64,000 nucleotides of DNA. It comes from DASSUW01 sp963803335. Its GTDB lineage: Bacteria > Actinomycetota > Thermoleophilia > Solirubrobacterales > Solirubrobacteraceae. This document shows positions 32,247-41,931 of the stretch, piece after piece (within the stretch, counting starts at the first letter, position 1; each line of letters opens with the position of its first letter). Below the pieces are notes generated by a model. It searched no databases, was not told the DNA's origin, and saw nothing but the letters and a program-made list of their open reading frames with translations. Where the stretch lies: assembly GCA_963803335.1 (NCBI GenBank), contig CAWDME010000005.1:62001-126000 (forward strand), given 5' to 3'. The translations under genes and the position numbers were made by a program.

Positions 32247-35105
32247 ATGCCGCTCACGCTCATCACGGGTCCCGCGAACGCCGCCAAGGCGGGCGCCGTG
32301 CTGGAGCGGTTCCGGGCCGCGCTGCCGCGCGAGCCGGTGCTCGTGGTGCCGACGCCGGCCGACGCCGAGCACTACCAGCGTGAGCTGTCGGCCGAGGGCA
32401 TCGTCGTCGGCGCCGAGGTCGTCACGTTCCGGCGCCTGGTGCGCGAGCTGGCGGCCGCCGCCGGCGTGCGGGCCCGCGTGCTCGGGCCGGTCGCGCGCGA
32501 GCGGGTGGTCCGCTCGGTCGTCGCCGACGCCGCGCTGGAAGCACTGAGCCGCTCCGCCGCCGCACCCGGCTTCGCCGCAGCCGCCGACGACCTGTTCGCC
32601 GAGCTTGGCCGCTCGCTGGTCGGCCCCGCCCGGTTCGTCCGCGCGGTGCGCGACTGGGAGGCGACCGGCGAGGCGCCGCCGCACGCCGGCGAGCTCGCGC
32701 AGCTCTACTCCGCCTACCACCGCCGGCTCGAGAAGCTCGGCGCCGTCGACTTCGAGGGTCTCGCGCGCGCAGCGCTCGACTCCCTGCGCGAGCGCCCGGC
32801 GGCCTGGCGCGGCCGGCCGGTCTTCCTCTATGGGTTCGACGACCTGACGGCGCTCCAGCGCGACGCGATCGAGACGCTCGCCCGCCACGCCGACGTGTGT
32901 GTCGCGCTCGCGTACGAGCCCGGCCGCGCGGCCTTCGTCGGCCGCGCCGCCACCGTCGAGCTGCTCAAGCCGCTGGCCGAGCGCCACGAGGTGCTCGAGG
33001 ACCGTTCGGAGCACTACGCGCCGGCGGCGCGCGCCGCGCTGCACCATCTCGAGCGCGGGCTGTTCGAGGCGGACCCGGTGCGCCGCGCGCCGAACGGCGC
33101 GGTCCGGCTGCTGGAGGCCGGCGGTGAGCGCGCTGAGGCCGAGCTGGTCGCCGCCGAGGTGCTCGAGCTGATGGGCGACGGCGTGCTGCCCGAGGACATC
33201 GCGGTGCTGGCCCGCGGCGACGCGGCCGTGCTCGCCCAGGTGCTCGAGGCCTACGGCGTGCCCGTCAGCCTCGACCGCCGGCCGCCGCTCGCCCACACGC
33301 GGCTCGGCGCCGGCGTGCTCGCCGGCGCCCGCGCCGCGCTGCGCGACGGCACCGCGGCCGACCTGCTGACGTGGCTGCGCACGCCCGGCCGCCTCGCCGA
33401 CCCGGACGTCGCCGACGCGCTCGAGGCACGGGTGCGCCGCGCCGAGATCACCACCGCACGCGCGGCGGCGCGCCTGCTCGGCCCGGAAGCCCCGTCGCTC
33501 GAGGCGCTCGCGACTGCCGACGGCCCGGAGGCGTTTCTCGACGCCCTGGCGGCGGAGGCGGACGCGATCTGGACTGCACCGCACCGGCGCGCCGCGGCGG
33601 TGCTGGCGCCCGAGGAGGCCGCCGACGCGCTCGCCGCCGCGGCGCTGCGCGAGGCCGTCGCCGAGCTGCGTGCGCTCGCCGCCGACGAGCCCGCCCTCGC
33701 CGGCACGCGCGAGGAGCTGCTCGAGGCGCTCGCCGCCGTGCCGGTCCGCGAGCGCGCGGTCGAGGGCGCGGTGCTGATCGCCGACCCGCTGGCGATCCGC
33801 GCGCGGCGCTTCCGCGCCGTGTTCGTGTGCGGGCTGCAGGAGGGCGTCTTCCCGCGCCACCCCGAGCCGGAGCCGTTCCTCGACGACACGGCGCGCATCA
33901 GCCTCGCGCGCGCGAGCGGCATCGTGCTGCCGCGCCACGAGGACGTGCTGCCGCGTGAGCGCTACCTGCTGTACGCGGCGGTGTCGCGCCCGGAAGAGGT
34001 GCTGTTCCTGTCCTTCCGCTCGTCCGACGAGGAGGGCGACCCGGTGCAGCCGTCGGCGTTCGTGGACGACGTGCGGGCGCTGTTCACCGACGAGCTGTGG
34101 GAGCGCCGCGGCCGCCGGCTGCTCGCCGAGATCACCTGGCCGCCCGGCTCGGCGCCGACGCCGCACGAGCTGCGGCGCGCGCGTGCCGCCGCCGAGGATC
34201 GCGCCGAGCCGCTGCCACTCGGCGCACCCACGAGCGAGCCGGTGCTCGCCGCGCTCGCCGCCCGTACGACCGAGGGCGCGCGCGGGCTCGAGACGTTCGC
34301 GGGCTGTGGCGTGCGCTGGCTGGTCGACAGCGTCCTGCGCCCGCGGCCGGTTGAGCCCGACCCGGAGCCGCTGCGGCGGGGGTCGATCGCGCACGCGGTG
34401 CTCGAACAGGCGCTGCGGCGCTCCGGATCAAAGCCGCTGACGCCGGACACGCTCCCCGCCGTGCTCGAGGAGGTCGCCGTCGCGATGGACGAGCTGCGCG
34501 CCACCGCCGCCGGCACGCGCGCCCGCGCCTCGCTGCGCGAGCTCGAAGTCGATCTGCGAAGGCTGCTGCGCCACGAGGCCGAGTGCGGCGCCGGCATGCA
34601 GCCGCGCTACCTCGAGTGGAGCTTCGACGATCAGAGCCCGCTGCCGCTGCCGGAGGCCGGCATGGGCGTGACGGGCCGGGTCGACCGCATCGACGTCGAC
34701 GGCGCCGGCCGCGCGCTGGTGCGCGACTACAAGGGCCGCCGGGTGTCGGCCGGCGCGCGCTGGGCCGAGGACCGGCGGCTCCAGGTGGCGTTGTACGCGC
34801 TCGCCGTGCGCGAGCAGCTGGGCCTTGAGGTGGTCGGCGCGCTCTATCAGCCGGTCGGCGCCCGCGACGTGCGTGCGCGCGGGATCGTCCGCGACGACGT
34901 TCCCGGCCGCTACGTCAACGGCGACGTGCTGGACGCGGAGGCGTTCAACGCCGCGCTGGAGGCCGCGCGCGCGACGGCCACGCGTGCGGCGCGCGACCTG
35001 CGCGCGGGCCGGATCCGCGCCTGCCCGGACTCGTGCCTGCCGCAGGGCGGCTGCGCGTACCCGGCGATCTGCCGCGCCGGCGAGGGCACGGTGGAGGCGG
35101 CGTGA
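32247..35105 (+). CDS. AddB-like helicase-nuclease subunit
   Basis: A 952-residue protein with a degenerate SF1-like helicase body: the Walker A position reads GPANAAKA, lacking the usual GKT. It ends in a PD-(D/E)XK nuclease with GRVDRIDV and VRDYKGRR, and Cys residues (C near 690 in FAGCGVRW, then CPDSC...C...C near the end) that match the 4Fe-4S cluster of AddB nucleases. With the next gene it would form an AddAB-type complex that resects double-strand breaks. It overlaps that gene by GTGA. Confidence 0.82.
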   Translation: MPLTLITGPANAAKAGAVLERFRAALPREPVLVVPTPADAEHYQRELSAEGIVVGAEVVTFRRLVRELAAAAGVRARVLGPVARERVVRSVVADAALEALSRSAAAPGFAAAADDLFAELGRSLVGPARFVRAVRDWEATGEAPPHAGELAQLYSAYHRRLEKLGAVDFEGLARAALDSLRERPAAWRGRPVFLYGFDDLTALQRDAIETLARHADVCVALAYEPGRAAFVGRAATVELLKPLAERHEVLEDRSEHYAPAARAALHHLERGLFEADPVRRAPNGAVRLLEAGGERAEAELVAAEVLELMGDGVLPEDIAVLARGDAAVLAQVLEAYGVPVSLDRRPPLAHTRLGAGVLAGARAALRDGTAADLLTWLRTPGRLADPDVADALEARVRRAEITTARAAARLLGPEAPSLEALATADGPEAFLDALAAEADAIWTAPHRRAAAVLAPEEAADALAAAALREAVAELRALAADEPALAGTREELLEALAAVPVRERAVEGAVLIADPLAIRARRFRAVFVCGLQEGVFPRHPEPEPFLDDTARISLARASGIVLPRHEDVLPRERYLLYAAVSRPEEVLFLSFRSSDEEGDPVQPSAFVDDVRALFTDELWERRGRRLLAEITWPPGSAPTPHELRRARAAAEDRAEPLPLGAPTSEPVLAALAARTTEGARGLETFAGCGVRWLVDSVLRPRPVEPDPEPLRRGSIAHAVLEQALRRSGSKPLTPDTLPAVLEEVAVAMDELRATAAGTRARASLRELEVDLRRLLRHEAECGAGMQPRYLEWSFDDQSPLPLPEAGMGVTGRVDRIDVDGAGRALVRDYKGRRVSAGARWAEDRRLQVALYALAVREQLGLEVVGALYQPVGARDVRARGIVRDDVPGRYVNGDVLDAEAFNAALEAARATATRAARDLRAGRIRACPDSCLPQGGCAYPAICRAGEGTVEAA

Positions 35106-38100
35106 CCGCGCTCGCCGCCGCCCCGCGCGCCGGGGTCGAGTTCACCCACGACCAGCGCGCCGCCGTCGCGGCGCGCACGGGCTCGTCGCTGCTCGCGGCC
35201 AACGCCGGCTCCGGCAAGACCGCGGTGATGGTCGAGCGCTTCGTCGAGGCGGTGCTCGACGACGGCGTGGCGGTCGGCGCGGTGCTGGCCCTGACGTTCA
35301 CCGAGAAGGCCGCCGGCGAGCTGCGCGAGCGGGTGCGGCGGCGGTTCACGGCGCTCGGCGAGGCGGAGCGAGCGCGCGAGACCGACGCGGCGTGGATCGG
35401 CACGATCCACGGCTTCTGCGCCCGCGTGCTGCGCGCGCGGCCGCTCGCCGCCGGGCTCGACCCGCGCTTCACCGTGCTCGACGAGCCGGCGGCGCGGCGG
35501 CTGGCCGAGGCGGCCTACGAGCGCGCGCTGGAGGCGTGGGCGGCCGCGGGCGGGGCGGCGGCGCTCGACCTCGCCGCCGCCTACGGGCCGAGCCTGCGCG
35601 AGCTGACGCTGGCCGTGCACGAGACGCTGCGCAGCCGTGGCGAGGGACATCCGCGGCTCCCGATCCCGCCGCCTGTGTCGCCTCCGGACACCACCGCTCT
35701 CGCAGCGGCGCGTGACGCGGCGGCGACGGTGCTCGCGGGAGGCGATGGCAAGAAGGTGGCGGCGGCGCGCGCCGCACTCGAGGCCTGCGCCGGGCTGCTG
35801 GGCGAGATCGCTCGGGGCGGGGGCGGCGCGGCCGGCGGCGTGCCCTGGCCGGGCGATCTCGACGCGGCGAAGCTGGCCTCCGGCGCGAAGCTGCTCGAAG
35901 AACCGGTCTGCGACGACTACCGCGAGGCCTGGGAGGCGTACCGGGGCGCCTGCGCGGACCACCACGCGCGCGCCGCGTTGGTGCTGCTCGACGGCCTGCT
36001 CGACCGCTTCGGGTCCGAGTTCGACGCGGCCAAGGCGGCGCGCGCCGGCGTCGACTTCGCCGACCTCGAGCTGCGCGTCCGCGATCTCCTCGCCGATCCC
36101 GGCGCACGCGCGGCGTGGGCCGAGCGGTTCGCGCTGATCATGGTCGATGAGTTCCAGGACACCAACCGCCTGCAGCTCGACGTGCTCGACGCGCTGATGC
36201 GCGACAACCTGTTCGCGGTCGGCGACGAGTTCCAGTCGATCTACCGCTTCCGGCATGCCGACGTCTCGATCTTCCGCGAGCTGCGCGAGCGGCTCGGCAG
36301 CGGCGCGGTGCGGCGGCTTGCGCACAACTTCCGCTCGGGCGAGGAGCTGCTGGACGTGCTCAACGGCGCGTTCGCGCCCGAGCTCGGGGAGCGCTTCACG
36401 CCGCTCGTCGCGGGCGCGGTCGTACCCGAGGGGCCGCTGCGGCTGTTCGACCCCGACCCGGTGAGCGGTGACCCGCCGGTCGAGCTGCTCGTGACCGACC
36501 AGCGCGGGTGGGACGAGCTCGAGCGCGAGGTCGGCCTGGTCGCGCTCGCCCCGCAGACGTGGCGGCGGGCCGAGGCGCGCCTGGTGGCGCACCGGCTGCG
36601 CGCGGAGATCGACGAAGGGCGGCGCCCGGGCGACGTCGTGGTGCTCGTGCGGGCGACCGCGTCGTTGCGCTTGCTCGAGCAGGCGCTCGAGGAACAGGGG
36701 CTGCCGACGTACGTGGTCGGCGGTCGCGGGTACTGGTCGCAGGAGCAGGTCCGCGACGGCGTCGCGTACCTGTCGGCGCTCGCCAACCCGCGCGCCGAGG
36801 AGTCGCTCCTCGCCGTGCTCGCGTCGCCGTTCTGCGGCGTCGGCAGCGATGCGCTCGTGCTTCTGGCGCAAGCGGGGCGCGAGCGCGGGCTGTGGCCGGC
36901 CCTGCGCGACGCCGCACCCGATCTTCTGGCTCCGCTACCGGAGGCCGAGGCCGCGCGGCTCGTCGGCTTCGCGCGCTTCTTCGCCGCCGAGCGGGGCCAG
37001 GCCGAACGGCTGCCGGCCGAGGTGCTGCTGGAGCGTGCGATCGTCGCCACCGGCTACGACCTCGCCGTGCTGGCGCGCTCGGGCGGCGAGCGGCGGCTGG
37101 CCAACCTGCGCAAGCTGATGCGGCTCGCGCGCGAATACGAGGGCGTGGAGGGTCGCGACCTGCGCGGGTTCCTCACCTACGCCGCCACGCAGGACCTGCG
37201 CGAGGCGCGCGAGGGTGAGGCCGCGCTGGAGTCCGAGGGGCTCGACGCGGTGCGGCTGATGACGATCCACCGCGCCAAGGGGCTCGAGTTCCCGGTCGTC
37301 TGCGTGGCTGACCTCGGGCGCGCCGCGGGCGGCGCCCGCGAGCGGCTGCTGATCGGTCGCGACGGGCGCGTGGGCCTGAAGCTCGCGCCGATCGGCGGCG
37401 GCGAGCTCGTGCCGGCGCTCGCCTGGCAGGCGCTCGCGGACGAGGACCTGGCGGCCGAGGCCGAGGAGGAGCGGCGGCTGTTCTACGTCGCGATGACGCG
37501 AGCGCGCGAGCGGCTGATCCTCTCGGGCGGGGTCGACTGCGAGCGCTGGCCCGAGCCGCGCGCCGGCGGGCCGCCGATCGACTGGATCGCCCGCGCGCTC
37601 ACCGGCGACCCGCGCACCGTGTTCACGGTGCCAGAGACGGTGGTCGAGCGGCGGTTCGACGACCGGCCGGCGCGGCTGCGCTGCGCGCTCAACGCGCCGG
37701 CGACGCTCGACGCGGCTCTCCCGCGCGCCGCGCTGTCGCCGGCGGGACGCCCACGCGCGGGCGCGCCCGCGACCGCACTGCCCGACGCTCCGGCGGTGCT
37801 CCCGGCCGCCCCGGCGTGGCCGCGCCCGGCGCCGCAGCGGCTGTCGTACAGCTCGCTCGGCGCCTACGCGCGCTGCGGCTACCGCTTCTACCTGCAGCGG
37901 CTGCTCAAACTGCCGCCGGTCACGCCGCCGCCGCGCGAGCAGGCGCCGTCCGAGCCGGCTCTGGCGCCGACCGTGCGCGGCTCGATCGTGCACCGTGCGC
38001 TCGAGGATCTCGACTACGCGCGTCCGGTGGCACCCGAGGCCGCGGTCGTGGCCGAGCTGGCCGCCGAGTGGGGGGTGGAGCTGACGGATGCGGAGGTCGC

Positions 38101-38650
38101 CGACATCCGCGCGCTCGTCGACGCCTTCGCCTCCTCACCGCTGTGCGCCCGCCTTGCCGCCGCCCGCCGCACCCGCCGCGAGGCTCCGTTCGCGTTCGGC
38201 CTCGACCCCTCCGGCGGCGGCCCGCTCGTCACCGGCTTCCTCGACGCCGCCGCGGTCGAGCCCGACGGCGGGGTCCTGATCGTCGACTACAAGTCCGATC
38301 GCCTCGAGGGCGCGACGCCGGAGGAGGTCGTCGAGCGCGAGTACGCGACCCAGCGCGTCGTCTACGCCCTCGCCGCCCTGCGCGACGGCGCCCCTCGTGC
38401 CGAGGTCGCCTACTGCTTCCTCGAGCGCCCGGGCGAGCCCGTCACCCGAGCCTTCACCGCCGCTGACGCGTCCGCGCTCACCGAACACCTCGCCGGGTTG
38501 GCTCGCGGCCTGATCGAGGGGCGCTACCCGGTCGCCGAGGTGCCGCACCGCGAGCTGTGCGGGGACTGTCCGGGACGGGCTGCGATGTGCTCGTGGGGGG
38601 AAGACCTGACGCTTCGGGAGCTGCCGGCGAACGTCAACGGCGGGCATTGA
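35102..38650 (+). CDS. AddA-like UvrD helicase with C-terminal nuclease
   Basis: A 1182-residue SF1A helicase: Q motif FTHDQRAAV, Walker A ANAGSGKT at 33-40, Walker B VDEFQDTNR, motif V MTIHRAKGLEFPVVC and motif VI FYVAMTRARERL. The last ~280 residues form a RecB-type nuclease with GFLDAAAV and IVDYKSDRLEG, followed by CGDC...C. It is the motor-nuclease partner of the preceding AddB-like protein, resecting broken DNA ends for RecA-dependent repair. The stop lies inside a hairpin. Confidence 0.88.
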   Translation: MTALAAAPRAGVEFTHDQRAAVAARTGSSLLAANAGSGKTAVMVERFVEAVLDDGVAVGAVLALTFTEKAAGELRERVRRRFTALGEAERARETDAAWIGTIHGFCARVLRARPLAAGLDPRFTVLDEPAARRLAEAAYERALEAWAAAGGAAALDLAAAYGPSLRELTLAVHETLRSRGEGHPRLPIPPPVSPPDTTALAAARDAAATVLAGGDGKKVAAARAALEACAGLLGEIARGGGGAAGGVPWPGDLDAAKLASGAKLLEEPVCDDYREAWEAYRGACADHHARAALVLLDGLLDRFGSEFDAAKAARAGVDFADLELRVRDLLADPGARAAWAERFALIMVDEFQDTNRLQLDVLDALMRDNLFAVGDEFQSIYRFRHADVSIFRELRERLGSGAVRRLAHNFRSGEELLDVLNGAFAPELGERFTPLVAGAVVPEGPLRLFDPDPVSGDPPVELLVTDQRGWDELEREVGLVALAPQTWRRAEARLVAHRLRAEIDEGRRPGDVVVLVRATASLRLLEQALEEQGLPTYVVGGRGYWSQEQVRDGVAYLSALANPRAEESLLAVLASPFCGVGSDALVLLAQAGRERGLWPALRDAAPDLLAPLPEAEAARLVGFARFFAAERGQAERLPAEVLLERAIVATGYDLAVLARSGGERRLANLRKLMRLAREYEGVEGRDLRGFLTYAATQDLREAREGEAALESEGLDAVRLMTIHRAKGLEFPVVCVADLGRAAGGARERLLIGRDGRVGLKLAPIGGGELVPALAWQALADEDLAAEAEEERRLFYVAMTRARERLILSGGVDCERWPEPRAGGPPIDWIARALTGDPRTVFTVPETVVERRFDDRPARLRCALNAPATLDAALPRAALSPAGRPRAGAPATALPDAPAVLPAAPAWPRPAPQRLSYSSLGAYARCGYRFYLQRLLKLPPVTPPPREQAPSEPALAPTVRGSIVHRALEDLDYARPVAPEAAVVAELAAEWGVELTDAEVADIRALVDAFASSPLCARLAAARRTRREAPFAFGLDPSGGGPLVTGFLDAAAVEPDGGVLIVDYKSDRLEGATPEEVVEREYATQRVVYALAALRDGAPRAEVAYCFLERPGEPVTRAFTAADASALTEHLAGLARGLIEGRYPVAEVPHRELCGDCPGRAAMCSWGEDLTLRELPANVNGGH

Positions 38651-38678
38651 GGGGCGGCTCGCGCCACCCCTCAATGCC
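38643..38678. terminator. bidirectional hairpin terminator / repeat copy
   Basis: A 12-bp stem built on GCATTGAGGGG and its complement encloses a 12-base loop between the converging helicase and response-regulator genes; the helicase TGA is inside the left arm. The right arm continues as CCGCAGTTCGC, and the 20 bases 38668-38687 are an exact inverted copy of 52912-52931, linking it to the dispersed repeat. Confidence 0.7.
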
Positions 38679-38692
38679 GCAGTTCGCCGGCA

Positions 38693-39343
38693 TCACGGCG
38701 CGTCGAAGAGCCGGACCGCCGCGACTCGATCAGGGACGCGGAGCTTGCGCAGCACCGCGGCCACGTGGCTGCGCACGGTCGCGGGTGAGACGAACAGGCG
38801 GCGGGCGATCTCGCCGGTGGTCAGGCCCTGGCGGAGGTAGTCGAGGACCTGCCACTCGCGGCTGGTGAGCTGCGCACCGCCGGCGGTGCGGCTGAGCACG
38901 GCGCGGCGGCGCGGGGCGCTGTCGCGGAACGCCTCGACGAGGCGGCTGACGAGCTCGGGCGGCAACGCCACGTGGCCGTCCAACACGCCCGCGAGCTCGT
39001 TGCCGATGCCCGAGAACGGCATCGTCTTCAGCAGGTAGCCGGAGGCGCCGGCGCGCAGCGCTGCGAACAGGTCCTCGTCGCTGCGCGAGACGCTGAGCAT
39101 GACGGCGCGGGTGTCGGGGAGCCGGGCGGTGATCTCCCACGCGGCCGCGGCGCCCGACCCGGGCATGCGCATGTCGAGCAGCGCCAGATCCGGGCGCTCG
39201 CGGACGGCTGCGGTGACCGCCTCGGCGGCGTCGCCGGCCACGGCGACGACCGTGAACCGGTCGTCCGCCTCGACCGCGGCGCGGATGTCCTCGCGCGTCG
39301 GCGCGTGGTCGTCGGCCACGAGCACCCGCGCGCGGCCGCTCAT
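38693..39343 (-). CDS. NarL/LuxR-family response regulator
   Basis: A 216-residue regulator with a receiver domain (DD at 11-12, phosphoacceptor D57 in LLDMRMP, K near 107 in YLLKTMPF) and a C-terminal LuxR-type helix-turn-helix (LTSREWQVLDYLRQGLTTGEIARRLFVSPATVRSH). It is coupled to the upstream histidine kinase by an ATGA overlap, so it forms a two-component pair with it. Target genes are unknown; no divergent operon is adjacent. Confidence 0.92.
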   Translation of the reverse strand: MSGRARVLVADDHAPTREDIRAAVEADDRFTVVAVAGDAAEAVTAAVRERPDLALLDMRMPGSGAAAAWEITARLPDTRAVMLSVSRSDEDLFAALRAGASGYLLKTMPFSGIGNELAGVLDGHVALPPELVSRLVEAFRDSAPRRRAVLSRTAGGAQLTSREWQVLDYLRQGLTTGEIARRLFVSPATVRSHVAAVLRKLRVPDRVAAVRLFDAP

Positions 39344-40740
39344 CTGAGCTCCACCGCCACCTCGGTCCCGGCGCCTGGACCCGACCGGACGCTCAGCTCC
39401 GCCCCCACCAGCGCGGCCCGCTCGCGCATCCCGCCGAGCCCGAAGCCGCCGACGACCGTCACCGCGTCGAACCCGCTGCCGTCGTCGATCACGCGCATGC
39501 GCAGGGGGTCGGTCGAGAGCTCGACGTGGACCCGGGTCGCGCCCCCGTGGCGCGCGTTCGCGACCGCCTCGCCGAGGATCCGCGCGAGCGCCTCGCTGAC
39601 CTCCGGGCCGACGTCGGCCGAGCCCGAAGTCGAGAACGTCACCGCCACCTCGGTGCGCGCGCCGATCACTGCCGCATGCCGCGCGAGCACGCGCTCCAGC
39701 GACTCGCCGGGAGGAGCGCGCGCGAGGTGCTCGATCGCCCAGCGCGAGTCGAGCAGCGCCCGGTCCGCGGCGACGACGATGTCGTGCGCGTCCCGCTGCG
39801 CCGCCCGCCGACGGATGAAGGCCAGCTCCTGCGCCACGCCGTCGTGCAGGTCGCGCGCGATGCGCCGCCGCTCGCGCCCGGCGGCGCGCGCCGCGACCGC
39901 CGCGCCGACCTCGACCACCGCCGCCCACAGCAGCACGACGCAGAACAGCAGCCGCAGGACGTCGCCGAGGTGCACCCACTCGTAGGTCACTGGGGGGAGG
40001 AGCGCGTAGTCGAGTCTCGCGGACGCGAAGAAGAGCACGGCGAGCCCGAGCCGGCGGGCGAACGCGTCACCGCTGCGCGCACCGCGGCGCGTCAACCCGA
40101 GCGCGGCGAGCGCGAAGCACCCGGCCGTCGCGAGCAACAGCGCGGCCTCGGCCGGCGGCTCGGCCAGCAGCGGCCCCGCGGCCTGCGCCACCGGCGGGGC
40201 ATGCCGCGCCATCAGCAGCGTCACCGGACCCGCCACAGCGGCCACTGCGCCGACGGTCAGCGCGACCGTCACGAGCGCGGCCGCGCGCGGCGCCCGCGGC
40301 CGCCGCGTCGGCGCGAACGCGCCACCGGCCAGCAGCACCGCCCCGACGAGCGCGCCGGTCACGGCGATCGGCCCGCGCGGGCCCGAGCCCGGGGCGATCG
40401 CCAGCAGGGCGGTCAGCACCGCGCTCGTCAGCGCCATCACCGCGAGCCCGGCGGTGATCGCCAGTCGATCGACCCGCGGCGCGTCCCGGCAGCCCCGGAC
40501 CACGATCGCCGTCGCCACCAGCGCGATCAACGCACCTCCGGTGTCGAGCGCCACCCGCAGCGACGGCGCGGCATACGCGAATCGCAGCGGTGGGAGCAGC
40601 GCGACCGCGAGCGTGGCGAGCATCGCCGCCACGGCGGCGGCCGCGAACGGCAGCCATGCCGCGGCGGAACGCCGCGGCCGCGCTGCCGCGCTGCAACGCG
40701 AAATCCCCGGGTTATCCGACCCGGCGGTCGCCTGTCTCAC
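39340..40740 (-). CDS. membrane histidine kinase (HisKA_3 type)
   Basis: A ~466-residue sensor with six to eight membrane helices in the first ~290 residues, then the HisKA_3 dimerisation helix with RIARDLHDGVAQEL (phosphoacceptor His) and a HATPase domain with GEAVANARHGGA (N box) and DDGSGF (G1). It phosphorylates the downstream NarL-type regulator. With no extracytoplasmic domain it probably senses the membrane itself. The start is uncertain: GTG 40740 follows GGAGGGAGG closely, and TTG 40752 is an alternative. Confidence 0.88.
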   Translation of the reverse strand: MRQATAGSDNPGISRCSAAARPRRSAAAWLPFAAAAVAAMLATLAVALLPPLRFAYAAPSLRVALDTGGALIALVATAIVVRGCRDAPRVDRLAITAGLAVMALTSAVLTALLAIAPGSGPRGPIAVTGALVGAVLLAGGAFAPTRRPRAPRAAALVTVALTVGAVAAVAGPVTLLMARHAPPVAQAAGPLLAEPPAEAALLLATAGCFALAALGLTRRGARSGDAFARRLGLAVLFFASARLDYALLPPVTYEWVHLGDVLRLLFCVVLLWAAVVEVGAAVAARAAGRERRRIARDLHDGVAQELAFIRRRAAQRDAHDIVVAADRALLDSRWAIEHLARAPPGESLERVLARHAAVIGARTEVAVTFSTSGSADVGPEVSEALARILGEAVANARHGGATRVHVELSTDPLRMRVIDDGSGFDAVTVVGGFGLGGMRERAALVGAELSVRSGPGAGTEVAVELR

Positions 40741-40804
40741 CCCTCCCTCCAATCGGCCGGAGCCGATTCGATGTTCTACCGGACGAAAGGCAAAAGGGGA
40801 AGGC

Positions 40805-41641
40805 TCAGGTCTCCGCCGGTTGCTTGGGCGGGAGAACCGGACCGTCGTAGTTCGCGGGCAGATGTCGGAAGCGTCGGACGTCGACGACCGCGTTGAGCTC
40901 GGCGCCCAGCAGCAGCACGGTGCTCGACAGGTTGAGCCAGATCAGCAGGATCACGACGGCCGCGAACGCACCGTAGGTCGCCGAGTAGCTCGAGAAGTTC
41001 GAGACGTAGAGGAAGAACCCGGCCGAGGCGAGGATCGTCGCCCCGACGCCGAAGATCGCACCCGGGGTGATGTAGCGCCAGTGGCGGATCTCCACGTTCG
41101 GCGCGGCAAAGAACACGACCGCGTACATGAGCATCGCCGCCAGGAGGGCGAGCGGCCAGCGCACCCAGTTCCACACCGACACGGCGTTGTCACCGAGGCC
41201 GATGACGCCGAGCACGTCGCTCGCCAGCCCGCCACCGAGGAACAGCAGCACCATCGTCACCAACGCGAGGGCGATGAGGATCGTCGTCCACATCAGGTTC
41301 AGCGCCTTGCGCTTGACGAAGCCGCGGCCCTCCTCGACGCGCCAGATCCGGTTGAGCGCCGAGCCGACCGAGTTGAACGCGCCCGAGGCACCGTAGAGGG
41401 CCGTGACGAGGCCGATGACCAGGGCGCCGAGCGCGGTACCGCGCTGCTTGAGCGCCGACGCCAAGGCCGACGTGACGGCGTCGACCACCTCCGGTGGCGC
41501 GCCGGCGTCCTTGAGGTAATTGGCGGCCTGGGTGACCAGCGCCTCCTGCCCGAAGAAGCCGAGCGCCGCCGTGCCGACCAGCAACGCCGGGAACAGCGAC
41601 ATCATGGCGTAGTAGGTCAGCGCGGCGGCGCGCTGCGACAT
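40805..41641 (-). CDS. YihY/BrkB-family inner membrane protein
   Basis: A protein of at least 278 residues with about six membrane helices and the family motifs AAALTYYAMMSLFPALLV and TPGAIFGVGATILASAGFFLYV. Homologues begin with a phrase like FxxRFQKDEMSxRAAALTYY; here the upstream in-frame codons do read DFKQAFQRFQKDE before ATG 41641, but no ATG, GTG or TTG precedes them. The true start is therefore probably a non-standard codon further up (CTG near 41725 is possible). Despite an old name, it is not an RNase BN. Confidence 0.82.
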   Translation of the reverse strand: MSQRAAALTYYAMMSLFPALLVGTAALGFFGQEALVTQAANYLKDAGAPPEVVDAVTSALASALKQRGTALGALVIGLVTALYGASGAFNSVGSALNRIWRVEEGRGFVKRKALNLMWTTILIALALVTMVLLFLGGGLASDVLGVIGLGDNAVSVWNWVRWPLALLAAMLMYAVVFFAAPNVEIRHWRYITPGAIFGVGATILASAGFFLYVSNFSSYSATYGAFAAVVILLIWLNLSSTVLLLGAELNAVVDVRRFRHLPANYDGPVLPPKQPAET

Positions 41642-41721
41642 CTCATCCTTCTGAAAGCGCTGGAACGCCTGTTTGAAGTCCCCGATCGCGATGACCGGGC
41701 CCGGGCGCCCGCGCTCGTGCG

Positions 41722-41895
41722 TCAGACCCTTCCTCTGCCGCCCCAGCGGCTGCCGAAGCCGTACCCGCCCGTCGGGATGCCGGCCAGCAGGACGAGGATC
41801 GCCGCGATGATGCCCACGATCGATGGCAGGCCCAGTAGGCCGCAGAGTGCGTACACCAGGGCTGCCACGAGGATTGCGATGACGATTCCGATCAT
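41722..41895 (-). CDS. small two-helix membrane protein
   Basis: A 57-residue peptide with two hydrophobic segments (IGIVIAILVAALVYALC and IVGIIAAILVLLAGI) and a Gly/Arg tail (YGFGSRWGGRGRV). This resembles small stress-induced membrane proteins such as the GlsB/YeaQ type, but I cannot assign it firmly. ATG 41895 is preferred over GTG 41928, which overlaps the ANTAR stop region. It sits 36 bases after the ANTAR gene on the same strand. Confidence 0.6.
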   Translation of the reverse strand: MIGIVIAILVAALVYALCGLLGLPSIVGIIAAILVLLAGIPTGGYGFGSRWGGRGRV

Positions 41896-41931
41896 GCGCT
41901 CAGCATTCCCGCGCGCCGGTTGTACCAATCC

